Shown one piece after another: positions 48,158 to 57,588 of a stretch of 64,000 nucleotides of DNA (within the stretch, counting starts at the first letter, position 1; each line of letters opens with the position of its first letter). Below the pieces are notes generated by a model that worked only from the letters and a program-made list of their open reading frames with translations, did no database searches and was not told the DNA's origin. A program made the translations under genes and the position numbers. The stretch spans positions 496,001 through 560,000 of the forward strand of contig NZ_PJIO01000001.1 in assembly GCF_002929305.1 (NCBI RefSeq). The letters are read 5' to 3'. Source of the stretch: Arthrobacter sp. GMC3. GTDB lineage: Bacteria; Actinomycetota; Actinomycetes; Actinomycetales; Micrococcaceae.

Positions 48158-49125
48158 GCACCCAAATCACTGTCAGCGCCGACGTCGGGCCCCTGGTTCG
48201 CCAACACAACGCCCGAGGCCCCTCTGGCGAAGCCCAAAGCCTGCCGGGACCTTCGGGACCGCGGGGGACTGGCCGTCGCTCGCATGCCCTTTCATGGGGC
48301 AATCTGGCCCGGACAATTGCCACCGGCTATCTGCCCCTCATCCTTGCCACGCTGGTAGTCGTGGCGCCACTGGCCTGGATGGTGATCTCTTCGTTGAAGG
48401 GGCCCGGCGAGATCATCACCACGGATCTCACCGTGCTGCCACGCAATCCAACGCTTGATAACTACGCGCAAGCGGCCACCACTGTGCCATTTGTCCGATT
48501 CTTCATCAACAGCGTGGTGGTCACCGTAGTCGGCTCAACCATCAAATGCCTTCTGGCGATTCTGACCGCTTACGCTCTGGTCTTTGTTCGGTTCCCGTTC
48601 AAACGGGCCATCTTCCTGGCCATTCTGGTGGCTCTGATGGTTCCGCCCCAGGTGTCGGTGCTGCCCAACTACATCTTCATTGCCGGACTGGACGGATTGA
48701 ACACGTATTGGGGAATCATCCTGCCCGGACTGGGCACCGCATTTGGCACCTTCCTGCTGCGCCAGCACTTCCTGACATTGCCGCCCTCCATCTTGGAGGC
48801 TGCCGAGATAGACGGGGCTGGACACCTGCGCCGCCTATGGCAGGTGGTGGTTCCCATCTCCGGGCCCAGCATCGCAACAGTGGCGTTGGTGACAGTGGTG
48901 GGCGAATGGAATGACTACATTTGGCCGCTCATCGTCACCGACAAGCCGGAGATGATGACCCTGCCCGTGGGCCTGACACTGCTCGCCAACAGCGACTCCA
49001 CAGCACAGGCATGGGGTGTGCTCATGGCGGGGGCCGTGATTGTGATCGTCCCCATCCTGATCGTTTTCGCCGCACTCCAGCGATTCATCGTCGACGGGCT
49101 CACTCAGGGCTCCGTCACCGGATAA
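48154..49125 (+). CDS. ugpE: ABC transporter permease, UgpE-type
   Basis: 323 residues, GTG start overlapping the previous stop (GTGA). A soluble N-terminus of about 55 residues precedes six membrane helices; the EAA loop is EAAEIDGAGHLRRLWQVVVP. Partner of the preceding permease (MalG/UgpE family). No ATPase gene follows; a shared ATPase encoded elsewhere must energise the pair. Confidence 0.85.
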   Translation: MSTQITVSADVGPLVRQHNARGPSGEAQSLPGPSGPRGTGRRSHALSWGNLARTIATGYLPLILATLVVVAPLAWMVISSLKGPGEIITTDLTVLPRNPTLDNYAQAATTVPFVRFFINSVVVTVVGSTIKCLLAILTAYALVFVRFPFKRAIFLAILVALMVPPQVSVLPNYIFIAGLDGLNTYWGIILPGLGTAFGTFLLRQHFLTLPPSILEAAEIDGAGHLRRLWQVVVPISGPSIATVALVTVVGEWNDYIWPLIVTDKPEMMTLPVGLTLLANSDSTAQAWGVLMAGAVIVIVPILIVFAALQRFIVDGLTQGSVTG

Positions 49126-49180
49126 CAAAAACCAATTTTCCCTTCCCGCAAGCCGTTCCTTAAAGAAAGAGAAATTCACC

Positions 49181-50539
49181 ATGTCACGAACTCTAAATCG
49201 CCGAAACTTCTTCGCCGTCACAGGCCTTGGTCTCGGCACCGCTGCGTTGGCTGCCTGTGGAGGCCCCAGCACAGCAGGCACCGCTGTCACCTCAGCGGGC
49301 ACCGATTGGTCCAAGGTGACACCCGCCGCCAAAATCACGTTCATGTCCAGCCACCCCGGCAAGTCAGCGGACATCGAGGCGGCACTCATCAAGGACTTTG
49401 AGTCGGCCAACCCCGGCATCAAGGTCGATCTGGTAACCGGTGGCGCCAACTACGAGGAGGTCGCCCAGAAGTTCCAGACTGCCCAGGCAGGCAACAACGT
49501 GCCCGACGTCGTCGTGGCTTCAGATGTTTGGTGGTTCCGCTACGCCATTGCCGACACCGTGGTGCCGATGGATGATCTCCTGAAGGCAGTAGGGGACAAG
49601 ACTGCAGGATTCAATGCAACACTCTTCGGTGACTACAACTACACCGACAAGCACTGGGCCGTACCCTACGCGCGCTCCACCCCATTGTTCTACTACAACA
49701 AGGATCACTTCAAAGCCGCCGGCCTGCCGGACCGCGCCCCCACCACATGGGACGAATTTGCTACCTGGGCACCCAAGATTCAGGCCGCAAATGCCAGCAA
49801 GCCGGGCTACCAGCACGCCTACCAGTACCCTGCGCTGGCCGGCTATGCGGGATGGACACTCCAGAACGTGTTGTGGGGTCAAGGCGGCGGCTGGTCCAAG
49901 GAATGGGACTTGACGGCAAATTCGGCACCATCTGTGAAGGCGATGACTTGGGTGCAGGACACCATCGTCAAAGACGGCTGGGCCGGGGTGTCCTCCAAGG
50001 ACGCCGTCTCGGACATGACAGCTGGCGCAATCAGTGCCACCGTAAGCTCCACCGGCGACCTGGTGGGAACCCTCAAGGCGGCCCAAACGGCCAACATGAA
50101 CATCGGTGTCGGGTTCCTGCCCGGCGGCTCCGTATCAGCCTCGCCAGTATGCCCCACGGGCGGTGCCGGACTGGTCATCGCCGCCAAGACGTCTCCCGAA
50201 CGGCAGCTGGCCGCAGCCACGTTCGTATCCTTTATGACCAACGCCGCCAACACCGCAAAATTCTCCGCCGCAACAGGCTACATGCCGGTGCGCACGGATG
50301 CGGACATGTCGGCGGTGTTGGCAACCACGCCACAGATTCAGGTGGCACTGGACCAATTGAAGGTCACGCGCAGCCAAGACTACGGCCGGGTATTTTTGCC
50401 CGGCGCGGATTTGGAAATGGCCAACGCCGCAGCGAAGATCATGAACGAAAAGGCCGATGTCGCCACCACCCTCGGCGCCCTCCAAGACAAGCTTGATGGC
50501 ATCTACAACAAGACGGTGAAGCCCAAGCTGAAGAGCTGA
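49181..50539 (+). CDS. ugpB: Extracellular solute-binding lipoprotein, UgpB-type
   Basis: 452 residues. The signal region has a twin-arginine-like RRNFF followed by a hydrophobic stretch and a lipobox LAAC with the lipidated Cys26. The mature protein fits the family 1 binding-protein fold; STPLFYYNKDHFKAAGL and the later ATGYMPVR resemble UgpB. Operon context with the diesterase favours glycerol-3-phosphate or glycerophosphodiester binding. 55 bases after ugpE. Confidence 0.85.
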   Translation: MSRTLNRRNFFAVTGLGLGTAALAACGGPSTAGTAVTSAGTDWSKVTPAAKITFMSSHPGKSADIEAALIKDFESANPGIKVDLVTGGANYEEVAQKFQTAQAGNNVPDVVVASDVWWFRYAIADTVVPMDDLLKAVGDKTAGFNATLFGDYNYTDKHWAVPYARSTPLFYYNKDHFKAAGLPDRAPTTWDEFATWAPKIQAANASKPGYQHAYQYPALAGYAGWTLQNVLWGQGGGWSKEWDLTANSAPSVKAMTWVQDTIVKDGWAGVSSKDAVSDMTAGAISATVSSTGDLVGTLKAAQTANMNIGVGFLPGGSVSASPVCPTGGAGLVIAAKTSPERQLAAATFVSFMTNAANTAKFSAATGYMPVRTDADMSAVLATTPQIQVALDQLKVTRSQDYGRVFLPGADLEMANAAAKIMNEKADVATTLGALQDKLDGIYNKTVKPKLKS

Positions 50540-50634
50540 TCCAGCACGCCTGCCGGGACCTGGATGCGAAATGGGCTCCCGGCCATCCATAATCGTAGAA
50601 GGCAATGGCTACGAGACGAGAATGGGTGCCGAGC

Positions 50635-51594
50635 ATGACAGATCACCATGAAGCAGCCGGGACAGGTTCCATTACCGATGTCCCCGGCATCCGGGTCGGA
50701 CAGACCCAGCGGCAGGACGACGGCTGGCTGACAGGAGTCAGCGTGGTCCTGCCGCCCCCGGGAACCATCGGCTCGGTGGACGTTCGCGGCGGCGGCCCCG
50801 GAACTCATGAGACCGACGCGCTGGACCCATCCACCATGGTCCCCACCGTCGATGCCGTGGTGTTGACGGGCGGGAGCGCCTACGGGCTTGCCGCTGCCGG
50901 CGGCGTGCAACGGTGGTGCGAGGAAAATGGCAGGGGGTTCGCCGTTCCCGGGGGAGTGGTGCCGATCGTGCCAGCCGCCGCCATCTTTGACCTTGGCAGG
51001 GGAGGCGACTTTGCGGCCAGGCCCAGCGCGCAGATGGGCTATGAGGCGGCACTAGACGCAGCAGGCAGCGCGGAAGGGGCCGACGTCGTACGCGGCAATG
51101 TTGGTGCCGGAACCGGCGCTGCGATTGGGGCAGGGACATTTAAGGGCGGGGTGGGCACCGCCTCCGTCAGGCTTTCCGGGGAAAACAGCGCTGTAGTAGT
51201 GGGTGCCCTGGCAGTGGTCAATGCCGCTGGCGTCCCTTGGCGACCGGGTGCGGTGCCGCCATCACCGGGTGCAGGGTTGAACACCACCTTGGTGGTGGTC
51301 GCAACCAACGCAGTTCTGACCGTGGCCGAAGCAAAACGGACGGCCACGGCGGCTCATGCCGGCATGGCGCGCGCCCTTAACCCCGTCCATACCTTGGCAG
51401 ACGGTGACACCATCTTCACCCTGGCTACGGGAACCCAGAGGCTCATCCCCAACCCGCAGGTACCTGTCGCGGCAATGATCGAGATGCAAAGCGCTGCCGC
51501 CGAAGCCGTCAGGCTGGCAATCTGTGATGGTGTCGCCAGTGCCACGAGTGTGAAAACGCCGGCTGGCCAATGGGATCCGTTCCCCGCCGCCTGA
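50635..51594 (+). CDS. P1-family peptidase (DmpA/BapA type)
   Basis: 319 residues from ATG 50635; an upstream ATG at 50605 would add 10 residues but its ribosome site is too close. This is a self-processing Ntn-type hydrolase: the segment GAGLNTTLVVVATN contains the likely cleavage point before a threonine, as in ThnT, with VLTGGSAYGLAAAGGV and RGNVGAGTGAAIG conserved. Family members are aminopeptidases, some active on beta-amino acid peptides. It may be cotranscribed with the ugp genes, 95 bases upstream. Substrate unknown. Confidence 0.87.
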   Translation: MTDHHEAAGTGSITDVPGIRVGQTQRQDDGWLTGVSVVLPPPGTIGSVDVRGGGPGTHETDALDPSTMVPTVDAVVLTGGSAYGLAAAGGVQRWCEENGRGFAVPGGVVPIVPAAAIFDLGRGGDFAARPSAQMGYEAALDAAGSAEGADVVRGNVGAGTGAAIGAGTFKGGVGTASVRLSGENSAVVVGALAVVNAAGVPWRPGAVPPSPGAGLNTTLVVVATNAVLTVAEAKRTATAAHAGMARALNPVHTLADGDTIFTLATGTQRLIPNPQVPVAAMIEMQSAAAEAVRLAICDGVASATSVKTPAGQWDPFPAA

Positions 51595-51627
51595 GCTTAA
51601 ACTCACAGCACAAACCGGCGCCCCAAT

Positions 51628-51656
51628 TTAACTTAATTCGCGCTTTGACGTAGAGT
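51628..51656 (+). promoter_or_regulatory. Candidate infA promoter
   Basis: TTAACT (51628-51633) and TAGAGT (51651-51656) are 17 bases apart, about 175 bases before infA. Fits the actinobacterial housekeeping consensus moderately well. Confidence 0.45.
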
Positions 51657-51831
51657 AGGTTGTTGGTTGTCTGTGCCCGCTAGGTTTTGGGGTGTGGTGC
51701 CGTGATCGGCCTAGCGCCGGGAGCAGCACCGAAAATTCAGACGAGCAATAAATTAGTAGTAAAGCCAATGCTGATCTTGTTGTGTCCATTCCGGACAGGG
51801 CGGGGTTGGCGCAACAAAGTTAGCGGAGGAT

Positions 51832-52053
51832 ATGGCCAAGAAAGACGGGGTCATTGAGATCGAGGGCGTTGTGACTGAAGCGCTGCCCAACGCGATGTTT
51901 CGTGTTGAGCTGACGAACAAGCATATCGTTCTTGCCCATATCTCAGGAAAAATGCGCCAGCACTACATTCGTATCCTTCCTGAGGACCGAGTTGTGGTGG
52001 AGCTCAGCCCTTACGACCTCACCCGTGGTCGTATCGTCTACCGCTACAAATAA
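51832..52053 (+). CDS. infA: Translation initiation factor IF-1
   Basis: 73 residues. A single S1-like OB fold that binds the ribosomal A site during initiation. [43 protein letters not shown] (in part) and the final RGRIVYRYK match the family exactly in layout. GCGGAGGAT precedes the ATG. Confidence 0.98.
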   Translation: MAKKDGVIEIEGVVTEALPNAMFRVELTNKHIVLAHISGKMRQHYIRILPEDRVVVELSPYDLTRGRIVYRYK

Positions 52054-52082
52054 CCACAACTGTAATCACGCAAAGGAACGCC

Positions 52083-52196
52083 ATGAAGGTTAAGCCGAGC
52101 GTCAAGCAGATCTGCGACAAGTGCAAGGTGATTCGCCGTAACGGTCGAGTCATGGTGATCTGCGAGAACCCGCGCCACAAGCAGCGCCAGGGCTAA
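52083..52196 (+). CDS. rpmJ: 50S ribosomal protein L36 (zinc-binding form)
   Basis: 37 residues, [14 protein letters not shown] at the start. The C+ zinc ligands are intact: CDKC, then a Cys in VICENPRH and its His. The last residues are KQRQG. Thirty bases after infA, with AAAGGAACGCC upstream. The stop is part of a palindrome (52196-52214). Confidence 0.97.
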   Translation: MKVKPSVKQICDKCKVIRRNGRVMVICENPRHKQRQG

Positions 52197-52381
52197 TTTC
52201 CTCTTAGAGGAAATCCCTGAGCAGTTGCTCACGTAAGACAATAAATAAGGCAGCACAAGTTGGACGAAGGCGGAGCAATCCGCAACCGGCCAACGGACCC
52301 CCGGTCGGAGGCCGGGGCCGCATTAGTCACTAATGCGGGTGTACTGTCTACGACCTCCGGTTTACACAAGGAGCAGCCACT
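52196..52381 (+). promoter_or_regulatory. Structured leader between rpmJ and rpsM
   Basis: Three good hairpins: ATTTCCTCT/AGAGGAAAT (52196-52214), TGAGCA/TGCTCA (52218-52231) and CCGCATTAG/CTAATGCGG (52318-52338, loop TCA). A GC-rich stretch (52295-52319) could compete with the last stem. It may be an autoregulatory leader of the alpha operon; no T-runs mark termination. Confidence 0.5.
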
Positions 52382-52759
52382 ATGGCACGTCTCGCTGGCG
52401 TAGACCTTCCCCGCGAAAAGCGGTTGGAAGTAGCGCTTACATACATCTACGGCGTGGGCAAGACCCGTGCAACAAAGGTCTTGGCCGACACGGGGATCTC
52501 CCCGGACGTCCGCGTCAAGGACTTGACCGACGCTGAACTCGTTCAGTTGCGTGACAACATCGAGGGTAACTACAAGGTTGAGGGTGACCTTCGCCGCGAG
52601 GTTGCAGCTGATATCCGCCGCAAGGTTGAAATCGGTAGCTACCAGGGTATCCGCCACCGTCGTGGCATGCCCGTGCATGGCCAGCGCACGAAGACCAACG
52701 CTCGTACCCGCAAGGGCCCGAAGCGCACCGTCGCAGGCAAGAAGAAGGCCGGCAGGTAG
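52382..52759 (+). CDS. rpsM: 30S ribosomal protein S13
   Basis: 125 residues. S13 is in the 30S head and contacts the P-site tRNA and L5. [29 protein letters not shown] and the C-terminal [19 protein letters not shown] (basic tail continuing) are conserved. ACAAGGAGCAGCCACT precedes the ATG. Confidence 0.98.
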   Translation: MARLAGVDLPREKRLEVALTYIYGVGKTRATKVLADTGISPDVRVKDLTDAELVQLRDNIEGNYKVEGDLRREVAADIRRKVEIGSYQGIRHRRGMPVHGQRTKTNARTRKGPKRTVAGKKKAGR

Positions 52760-52862
52760 TCACCACTACCTTCCTAGTTAATTGCTGAGCAATTCCTTAG
52801 GAACCCGGCTAGCGTGGGCCCAAGCGCCCACCGCCCTTAATAAACTTTCGTAGGAGAATAAA

Positions 52863-53264
52863 ATGCCCCCAAAGACTCGTGGAGCGGTTCGTAAGCCGCG
52901 TCGCAAGGATAAAAAGAATATTGCGCTGGGCCAGGCGCACATCAAGAGCACCTTTAACAACACCATCGTTTCCATCACGGATCCGTCCGGTGCAGTCATC
53001 TCATGGGCATCCGCCGGTGAAGTTGGCTTCAAGGGCTCTCGCAAGTCGACTCCGTACGCTGCACAGATGGCTGCTGAAGCAGCTGCCAAGCGCGCACAGG
53101 AGCACGGCATGCGTAAGGTTGACGTTTTTGTAAAGGGTCCGGGCTCGGGCCGCGAAACGGCTATCCGTTCGCTGCAGGCTGCTGGTCTTGAGGTTGGCTC
53201 CATTCAGGATGTCACCCCCAGCGCCCACAACGGTTGCCGTCCGCCCAAGCGCCGTCGCGTCTAA
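52863..53264 (+). CDS. rpsK: 30S ribosomal protein S11
   Basis: 133 residues. S11 forms part of the platform around the mRNA exit. [40 protein letters not shown] and the C-terminal [15 protein letters not shown] are conserved. TAGGAGAATAAA precedes the ATG. Confidence 0.98.
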   Translation: MPPKTRGAVRKPRRKDKKNIALGQAHIKSTFNNTIVSITDPSGAVISWASAGEVGFKGSRKSTPYAAQMAAEAAAKRAQEHGMRKVDVFVKGPGSGRETAIRSLQAAGLEVGSIQDVTPSAHNGCRPPKRRRV

Positions 53265-53282
53265 CGAGGACATGTTGCGTTG

Positions 53283-53339
53283 GTTGGCCTTCGGGTGAAC
53301 GTTTCCGGTACTTCCGGCAAGCGTTCACCGGGGGCCAAC
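53283..53339 (+). other. Strong stem-loop between rpsK and rpoA
   Basis: GTTGGCC (53283-53289) pairs with GGCCAAC (53333-53339), GGTGAACG (53294-53301) with CGTTCACC (53322-53329), and CCGG (53305-53308) with CCGG (53314-53317). No T-run. Likely an mRNA processing or stability element setting rpoA level apart from rpsMK. Confidence 0.7.
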
Positions 53340-53422
53340 TTCGCCGCCGTTAACATCGTTAGCCGCCATTTCCACTACCTGTGTTGCGTCATATAGCGGA
53401 TGCTCGCTGAAAGGAAACCCCA

Positions 53423-54433
53423 GTGCTCATTGCACAGCGCCCCACCTTATCTGAAGAAGTAGTTTCCGAAAACCGTTCCAGGTTCGTTATTGAACCCCTG
53501 GAGCCCGGCTTCGGTTACACCCTGGGAAACTCCCTCCGTCGAACCCTGCTGTCCTCCATCCCCGGCGCTGCTGTCACCAGCATTCGCTTGGATGGCGTGC
53601 TGCACGAGTTCACCACGGTTCCCGGTGTGAAGGAAGATGTCACTGAGATCATCCTGAACATCAAAGGCCTGTCAGTGTCCTCGGAGCATGACGAGCCCGT
53701 CGTCGCCTACCTGCGCAAGCAGGGTCCCGGCGTCGTTACGGCTGCAGACATTGCCCCGCCGGCCGGTGTGGAATTCCACAACCCGGACATGCACATTGCC
53801 ACACTGAACTCGAAGGGCAAGTTCGAACTCGAGCTGACCATCGAGCGCGGTCGCGGCTATGTTTCGGCCGCACAGAACAAGAACGTAGATGCAGAGATCG
53901 GCCGTATCCCGGTTGACTCGATCTACTCTCCCGTTCTGAAGGTGACCTTCCGCGTGGAGGCTACCCGTGTCGAGCAGCGCACTGACTTTGACAAGCTGAT
54001 TGTTGATGTAGAGACGAAGCAGGCTATCTCTCCCCGAGATGCCATCGCCTCTGCCGGCACCACGCTGGTTGAACTCTTCGGTCTGGCCCGCGAGCTGAAC
54101 ACAGCCGCCGAAGGTATTGAGATTGGCCCGTCCCCGACGGATGCCGCTCTTGCCGCAGACATGGCCCTGCCGATTGAGGACCTGGACCTGACGGTTCGTT
54201 CCTACAACTGCCTCAAGCGTGAGGGCATCCACTCTGTGGGTGAACTCGTTGCTCGCTCCGAGGCTGACCTGATGGATATTCGTAACTTTGGTGCGAAGTC
54301 CATCGATGAGGTAAAGGCAAAGCTGGTTGAGCTGGGTCTGTCCCTGAAGGATTCCCCTCCAGGGTTTGATCTGGCCGCCCGTGCCGCAGCCATTGATGAG
54401 AACGACGACGCCTACGGCGACGACGAACTCTAA
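53423..54433 (+). CDS. rpoA: DNA-directed RNA polymerase subunit alpha
   Basis: 336 residues, GTG start after GAAAGGAAACCCCA. The N-terminal assembly domain ([20 protein letters not shown]) binds beta and beta' (rpoBC in this window); a linker and C-terminal domain ([36 protein letters not shown]) binds UP elements and activators. Complete at both ends. Confidence 0.98.
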   Translation: MLIAQRPTLSEEVVSENRSRFVIEPLEPGFGYTLGNSLRRTLLSSIPGAAVTSIRLDGVLHEFTTVPGVKEDVTEIILNIKGLSVSSEHDEPVVAYLRKQGPGVVTAADIAPPAGVEFHNPDMHIATLNSKGKFELELTIERGRGYVSAAQNKNVDAEIGRIPVDSIYSPVLKVTFRVEATRVEQRTDFDKLIVDVETKQAISPRDAIASAGTTLVELFGLARELNTAAEGIEIGPSPTDAALAADMALPIEDLDLTVRSYNCLKREGIHSVGELVARSEADLMDIRNFGAKSIDEVKAKLVELGLSLKDSPPGFDLAARAAAIDENDDAYGDDEL

Positions 54434-54520
54434 AGACGAACAACATTTTTCTTAGCCGGCCGAGGCAAACACGCCAGATGTGCTTGCACTCGGTCCGGCT
54501 GACACTTGAGGAGAAACACC

Positions 54521-55018
54521 ATGCCTACACCCGCCAAGGGTCCCCGCCTCGGAGGCGGAGCGGCTCACGAGCGTTTGATGCTCGCGAACCTGTCCGCTGC
54601 TCTGTTCGAGCACAAGCGGATCACCACCACGTTGACCAAGGCCAAGCGCCTGAGCCCCTACGCAGAGCGACTGGTAACTTTCGCAAAGCGTGGAGACCTC
54701 TCTTCACGTCGCCGCGTTCTCGGCCTGATTAGCAACAAGGGCATCGTCCATGAGCTGTTCACCGACATCGCCAAGGCTGTAGAGAACCGCGACGGCGGCT
54801 ACACCCGCATCACCAAGATCGGCAACCGTAAGGGCGACAACGCTCCCATGGCTGTCATCGAACTCGTTCTGGAGCCGGTCAGCGCCAAGCAGGCCGTTGT
54901 GAAGGAAGCTACCGCTGCTGCTGTCAAGGCTGCTCCGGTTGAGGAAGTTGTCGAGACCGAGGAAGTGGCTGTTGAAGCTGCTCCCGAGGCTGAGGTTGCT
55001 GCCGAAGAAACCAAGTAA
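54521..55018 (+). CDS. rplQ: 50S ribosomal protein L17
   Basis: 165 residues from ATG 54521, with TTGAGGAGAAACACC upstream; an in-frame ATG at 54506 overlaps that site. The L17 domain (about 1-118: [44 protein letters not shown]) is followed by an acidic Ala/Glu/Val tail of about 45 residues. L17 lies near the tunnel exit. A terminator follows. Confidence 0.97.
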   Translation: MPTPAKGPRLGGGAAHERLMLANLSAALFEHKRITTTLTKAKRLSPYAERLVTFAKRGDLSSRRRVLGLISNKGIVHELFTDIAKAVENRDGGYTRITKIGNRKGDNAPMAVIELVLEPVSAKQAVVKEATAAAVKAAPVEEVVETEEVAVEAAPEAEVAAEETK

Positions 55019-55050
55019 GGCCTAAGCTCTAGCTTTAGTCTTTCGCTTTT

Positions 55051-55085
55051 GGACCCGTCTCCCTACTAGGGGGCGGGTCCTTTTG
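55051..55085 (+). terminator. Rho-independent terminator after rplQ
   Basis: GGACCCG (55051-55057) pairs with CGGGTCC (55074-55080), with CCC/GGG inside, followed by TTTT. Confidence 0.85.
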
Positions 55086-55126
55086 CTTGCCCCTTAGTCA
55101 CCCGTGATCCCAATAGAATTGAGCTC

Positions 55127-56026
55127 ATGCACAACCCAAAACTGGCGCCCGAATATCTTGGCCTGATTCGTGCACGCCTGGACATAGCGTACGACGGCGG
55201 CCCCTTCAGTGGTTGGGGCATCCAAACCGTTGAACTCACGGTCCAAGGCGTCATCGAGGAAGCGCTGGCCACGATCCTGCGCCGACCCGTCCGGCTTACC
55301 GTGGCCGGGCGAACGGACGCCGGAGTGCACGCGCGCGGTCAGGTAGCCCATTTTGACGTCACACCCGAGGAGTGGGACGGACTAAGGCGAGGCCACGACG
55401 TCGTACCTGAAGACTCACTCAAGCGGCGCCTCAACGGGGCCTTGGGGATGGTTCTGAGGGAGCTGCGGGGCACCGTGGAGATCCTTGGCGCCACACGGGC
55501 GCCCGTGGGTTTCGACGCCCGATTCTCCGCCTTATGGCGACGCTACAGCTATCGCATTGCCGACGGCGTTACCCGCCGGGACCCCCTGCAGCGTGCCGTG
55601 ACGCTGTGGCACGAGCGCGAGCTCGACGTCGATCTGATGAACCAGGCCGCGCTACCCCTGCTGGGGCTGCAGGACTTCCGTGCCTTTGCCAAGCCGCGGG
55701 AAGGATCCACCACTGTACGAACCTTGCAGCGTTTTGACTTTGGCCTCGAGGATGACGGTGTGATTAATGTCAACGTCCAGGCCGACGCGTTCTGCCACAA
55801 CATGGTTCGTGCCCTGATTGGGGCATCCCTGCGGGTGGGGGAGGGGCAAGAGGCTCCCGAGTGGATGCATCAGCGTTTACTCGCCGGCGTCAGGGATGCG
55901 AAGTCCGTCTTATCGGCCCCGCATCCGCTGATTCTAGAGGAAGTGCACTATCCGCACGAGACCGCAATGCTTGATAGGGCGTCGCTGACTCGGGCGCGGA
56001 GGGCCACACCTGAAGTAGCGTCTTGA
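55127..56026 (+). CDS. truA: tRNA pseudouridine synthase A
   Basis: 299 residues. It isomerises uridines 38-40 of the tRNA anticodon arm. The catalytic Asp is in AGRTDAGVHARGQVAHFD; FDARFSALWRRYSYRI and FCHNMVRALIGASL are the other conserved segments. ATG 55127 lies 42 bases after the rplQ terminator and has only a weak ribosome site (GAGCTC); a later in-frame start would remove non-conserved residues only. Confidence 0.95.
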   Translation: MHNPKLAPEYLGLIRARLDIAYDGGPFSGWGIQTVELTVQGVIEEALATILRRPVRLTVAGRTDAGVHARGQVAHFDVTPEEWDGLRRGHDVVPEDSLKRRLNGALGMVLRELRGTVEILGATRAPVGFDARFSALWRRYSYRIADGVTRRDPLQRAVTLWHERELDVDLMNQAALPLLGLQDFRAFAKPREGSTTVRTLQRFDFGLEDDGVINVNVQADAFCHNMVRALIGASLRVGEGQEAPEWMHQRLLAGVRDAKSVLSAPHPLILEEVHYPHETAMLDRASLTRARRATPEVAS

Positions 56027-56285
56027 CAGGGCCGGGAGCGTATTCGATCCTCGCTTTGACCCGGTGGCTGTATTAACGGTATCGTAGGTAGTCGTTGTGC
56101 GTGTCCTATCTCGATACCACGCGCCCGCTGAAGATCCGGTTGCAGGATCACCACCTCGGCAGGCGTGATCGGGAAGTGTATGGATAACTGGTGTTAGAGC
56201 CCTCACCTCTGTTCCGGTAAACGCATAGATAGCAGGTGTCAACCATCTGTGACACCACCTAGAACAAGAAACGAAGGCAAAAACC
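56027..56285 (+). promoter_or_regulatory. rplM-rpsI promoter and leader
   Basis: 259 bases with no gene. TTGACC (56056-56061) and TATCGT (56080-56085) form a promoter candidate with 18-base spacing, giving a leader of about 190 bases. Confidence 0.4.
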
Positions 56286-56729
56286 GTGCGTACGTATACC
56301 CCGAAGCCCGGCGATATCGACCGTCAGTGGCACATTATTGATGCCAATGACGTTGTCCTGGGCCGTCTTGCCAGCCAGACCGCAACACTGCTGCGTGGAA
56401 AGCACAAGCCGACCTTCGCTCCCCATATGGACATGGGCGATTTCGTCATCATCATCAACGCCGAGAAGGTTGCCCTGACCGGCGCCAAGCTCGAGCAGAA
56501 GCGTGCATACCGCCACTCCGGTTACCCGGGCGGTCTGTCCAGCGTGAACTATGCCGAACTGTTGGAGAAAAACCCGGTTCGTGCAGTGGAGAAGGCCATC
56601 GCTGGCATGCTCCCGAAGACCAAGCTGGGCGCAGCCCAGATCGGCAAGCTGAAGGTTTACCGCGGTGCTGAGCACCCGCACGCCGCGCAGCAGCCCAAGA
56701 CGTTTGAAATCACCCAGGTCGCCCAGTAG
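56286..56729 (+). CDS. rplM: 50S ribosomal protein L13
   Basis: 147 residues, GTG start with ACGAAGGCAAAAACC upstream. L13 is an early 50S assembly protein. [40 protein letters not shown], the signature region [11 protein letters not shown] and [14 protein letters not shown] are conserved. Followed by rpsI after 36 bases, the universal pair. Confidence 0.98.
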   Translation: MRTYTPKPGDIDRQWHIIDANDVVLGRLASQTATLLRGKHKPTFAPHMDMGDFVIIINAEKVALTGAKLEQKRAYRHSGYPGGLSSVNYAELLEKNPVRAVEKAIAGMLPKTKLGAAQIGKLKVYRGAEHPHAAQQPKTFEITQVAQ

Positions 56730-56765
56730 TCCTGGCCACCAACCTAAATTTTATCAAGGAGAATC

Positions 56766-57281
56766 GTGGCTCAGAATACTGAAGAGCTGAACACCGAAGC
56801 CGTCGTGGCTGAGGAAGAAGTTTTGACCAGCTACACCAGCGAAAGCTCAGCTGCATCCGATGCAGCTCCCAAAAAGGAGCGCCCGGCCCTGACGGTTTCC
56901 GGCGCTGCTGTTGGCCGTCGCAAGCAGGCAATTGCCCGCGTTCGCGTCGTACCCGGCACCGGTAAGTGGATTGTGAACGGCCGCGAGCTGTCCAACTACT
57001 TCCCGAACAAGCTGCACCAGCAGGAAGTTAACGACCCGTTCCGCCTTCTGGACCTCGAAGGTGCTTACGACGTTTGGGCCCGCATCCACGGTGGCGGCCC
57101 CTCCGGCCAGGCCGGTGCCTTGCGTCTGGGCGTTGCTCGTTCCTTGAACGAGATCGACGTCGAGAACAACCGCGCCATCTTGAAGAAGGCAGGCTTCCTG
57201 ACTCGTGACGCTCGCGTCATCGAGCGCAAGAAGGCCGGTCTCAAGAAGGCTCGTAAGGCTTCGCAGTACTCCAAGCGCTAA
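56766..57281 (+). CDS. rpsI: 30S ribosomal protein S9
   Basis: 171 residues. GTG start with AAGGAGAATC upstream. An acidic N-terminal extension of about 42 residues precedes the S9 domain ([39 protein letters not shown]) and ends in the universal C-terminal [12 protein letters not shown], whose last Arg reaches the P-site tRNA. Confidence 0.98.
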   Translation: MAQNTEELNTEAVVAEEEVLTSYTSESSAASDAAPKKERPALTVSGAAVGRRKQAIARVRVVPGTGKWIVNGRELSNYFPNKLHQQEVNDPFRLLDLEGAYDVWARIHGGGPSGQAGALRLGVARSLNEIDVENNRAILKKAGFLTRDARVIERKKAGLKKARKASQYSKR

Positions 57282-57371
57282 TCCAAGCCTTCCCGGGCCT
57301 CGTGCCTCGGCACGGGGCCCTCGGCTCGTCCTAGCGCTTGGCTCCATCCGCGCTAGATTAGTTGCTCCCCT

Positions 57372-57409
57372 AAAAATCCCCGGCTCGCTTTGCGAGCCGG
57401 GGATTTTTT
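57372..57409 (+). terminator. Rho-independent terminator after rpsI
   Basis: A perfect 17-bp stem (57372-57388 with 57392-57408), loop TTT, followed by T. A-rich on the ascending side, so potentially bidirectional. Confidence 0.96.
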
Positions 57410-57473
57410 GGGTCCCGGCGCTGGATTTAGCGCTTGGCTCCACAAGCGCTGGATCGGATGTTCTCACAAAAAG

Positions 57474-57505
57474 GGCCGCCGGTTCGCTTGCGATCGGGGT
57501 TTTTT
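57474..57505 (+). terminator. Degenerate second terminator copy
   Basis: GCCGGTTCGC-TT-GCGATCGGGG with mismatches, followed by six T (57500-57505). It is the diverged copy of the preceding terminator, 96 bases away. Confidence 0.6.
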
Positions 57506-57588
57506 GCCTTCAGGGCATAAATGCCGGATCAGCAGTGCGAAATCGCGTGAGGACATTATTTACACTCGAATGATTTAGACTTGTCAGG

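Larger units (their letters stand above)
57332..57505 (+). repeat. 96-nt tandem duplication downstream of rpsI
   Basis: TAGCGCTTGGCTCCA occurs at 57332-57346 and again at 57428-57442. The hairpin-plus-T-run that follows each copy keeps the same 96-base offset (T-runs 57403-57409 and 57500-57505). The first copy keeps a perfect terminator; the second is degenerate. The 307-base rpsI-glmM gap holds no gene. Confidence 0.8.
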
